This document shows, one piece after another, positions 63,169 to 64,000 of a DNA stretch of 64,000 nucleotides (its first letter is position 1; each line of letters opens with the position of its first letter). The DNA comes from Variovorax paradoxus (GTDB taxonomy: Bacteria; Pseudomonadota; Gammaproteobacteria; Burkholderiales; Burkholderiaceae_C): contig NZ_CP045644.1 of the NCBI RefSeq assembly GCF_009498455.1, positions 5,273,001 to 5,337,000 of the forward strand, read 5' to 3'. The notes below the pieces were generated by a model. The model saw only the letters and a program-made list of their open reading frames with translations, made no database searches and had not been told where the DNA came from. The translations under genes were made by a program, and so were the position numbers.

Positions 63169-64000
63169 ATGATCCAGGACTTCAAGGGCAAGACCGCCGT
63201 ACTCACCGGCGCAGGCTCGGGCTTCGGCCTCGAATGCGCGCGCATCGGCGCCGCCCGCGGCATGAACCTCGTGCTGGTCGATGTGCAGCAGGACGCACTC
63301 GACAAGGCCCAGGCCGAGATGGAGGCCCTGGGCGTCCAGGTGCTGGCGCGCAAGGTCGACGTGTCCGACGCGGCCCAGATGGAAGCGCTGGCCGCGGCCG
63401 TCAAGGAACGCTTCGGCGCGCCGCACTTCGTGTTCAACAACGCAGGCGTCGGCGCCGGCGGCCTCGTGTGGGAAAACACCGTGGCCGACTGGGAATGGGT
63501 GCTGGGCGTTGACCTGTGGGGCGTGATCCACGGTGTGCGCCTGTTCACGCCGATGATGCTCGAGGCCGCCGCCAAGGACCCGGGCTACCGCGGCCACATC
63601 ACCAACACCGCCAGCATGGCGGGCCTGCTCACGCCGCCCAACATGGGCATCTACAACGCGGCCAAGGCGGCTGTCGTGAGCCTGACCGAAACCATGTACC
63701 AGGACCTGAACCTGGTGACCGACCAGATCGGCGCCAGCCTGCTGTGCCCGTACTTCGTGCCCACCGGCATCACGAGCAGCGAGCGCAACCGCCCGAATGC
63801 GCCGAAGGACACCGAACTCACCAAGAGCCAGCTCATCGGCCAGGCCATGAGCAACAAGGCGGTGAGCAGCGGCAAGATCACCGCGGCCGAGGTGGCGGCG
63901 AAGGTGTTCGACGCCATCAGCGACAACCAGTTCTACGTGTTCAGCCACCCCAAGGCGCTGGGCAATGTGAAGAGCCGCATGGAGAGCATCGTGTCGATCA
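63169..64000 (+). CDS. short-chain dehydrogenase/reductase, copy 2, cut by the window end
   Basis: The first 277 codons of an SDR. Cofactor motif TGAGSGFG, NNAG, catalytic tyrosine and lysine in YNAAKAA; the serine position is in TNTASMAG. The start follows AAGAAGGAC. The frame is still open at base 64000, so the end is missing. It resembles SDRs acting on hydroxyacyl or hydroxysteroid-type alcohols, but this is a guess from overall likeness. Confidence 0.9.
   Translation, partial: MIQDFKGKTAVLTGAGSGFGLECARIGAARGMNLVLVDVQQDALDKAQAEMEALGVQVLARKVDVSDAAQMEALAAAVKERFGAPHFVFNNAGVGAGGLVWENTVADWEWVLGVDLWGVIHGVRLFTPMMLEAAAKDPGYRGHITNTASMAGLLTPPNMGIYNAAKAAVVSLTETMYQDLNLVTDQIGASLLCPYFVPTGITSSERNRPNAPKDTELTKSQLIGQAMSNKAVSSGKITAAEVAAKVFDAISDNQFYVFSHPKALGNVKSRMESIVSI

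Noticed and set aside
61693..63948. Open frame of about 750 codons on the minus strand
   Set aside because: Runs across the AidB-like, GST-like and second SDR genes, all of which have complete family motifs on the plus strand.

Overview
The window reads as a chromosomal segment of a high-GC betaproteobacterium of the family Comamonadaceae, most likely Variovorax or a close relative. This rests on gene content (Bug-type solute-binding protein, aap and liv ABC systems, DUF2848, a bcsD/P/Q/A/B/Z/C cellulose operon), on codon use almost fixed on G/C in third positions, and on short GCTATC...GATAGC palindromes of the kind I associate with this family. The species is inferred, not shown. No rRNA, tRNA, CRISPR array, insertion sequence or prophage was seen, and no gap between genes reaches 300 bases.

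Layout. 1-3128 holds housekeeping genes: the 3' part of ligA, a Tyr/Pro-rich lipoprotein, def and a DoxX membrane protein. 3302-6392 is an aapJ-aapQ-aapM polar amino acid importer with no ATPase gene beside it. 6347-8432 (minus) is pgm followed by a PPC/DUF296 protein. 8556-10022 carries a small HTH regulator, an orphan NarL/LuxR-type response regulator and a probable I78 inhibitor lipoprotein. 10131-21749 (minus) is a tightly coupled cellulose operon in transcription order bcsD-bcsP-bcsQ-bcsA-bcsB-bcsZ-bcsC. 21886-25336 (minus) is map-glnD, divergent from purL (25455-29465).

29581-33471 is a catabolic cassette: a GntR/FCD regulator faces DUF2848, an amidase and a Bug-type binding protein, with a good sigma70-like promoter and a 12-bp palindrome in the divergent region. 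33521-37138 (minus) is selO-msrB-yciB-bolA, joined by ATGA overlaps, followed by a parvulin isomerase. 37224-42065 has an AraC regulator divergent from a type-B carboxylesterase lipoprotein, then an acyl-CoA ligase.

42210-48720 is a branched-chain-amino-acid-type ABC system: two tandem, closely similar binding proteins whose leaders are also duplicated, then livH-livM-livG-livF. LivF carries arginine in place of the Walker A lysine. 48869-64000 is a long plus-strand run of acyl-CoA metabolism: a FadB-type hydratase/dehydrogenase, an M20 peptidase, a thiolase, two PaaI-type thioesterases, an acyl-CoA dehydrogenase, a small membrane protein, a Dabb protein, a DUF2252 protein, two short-chain dehydrogenases (the last cut by the window end), an MDR oxidoreductase, an AidB-like dehydrogenase and a GST-like protein. 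Together with the acyl-CoA ligase and the liv importer it looks like a beta-oxidation or branched-acid catabolic region.

The points most worth a second look are the duplicated liv leaders with a conserved 19-nt spacing, the 35-bp dyad between the two binding-protein genes, the LivF Walker A change, palindromes embedded in ligA and purL, the DUF2848 cassette, and the DUF2252 gene inside the fatty-acid cluster. I did not find a clearly new multi-gene system.
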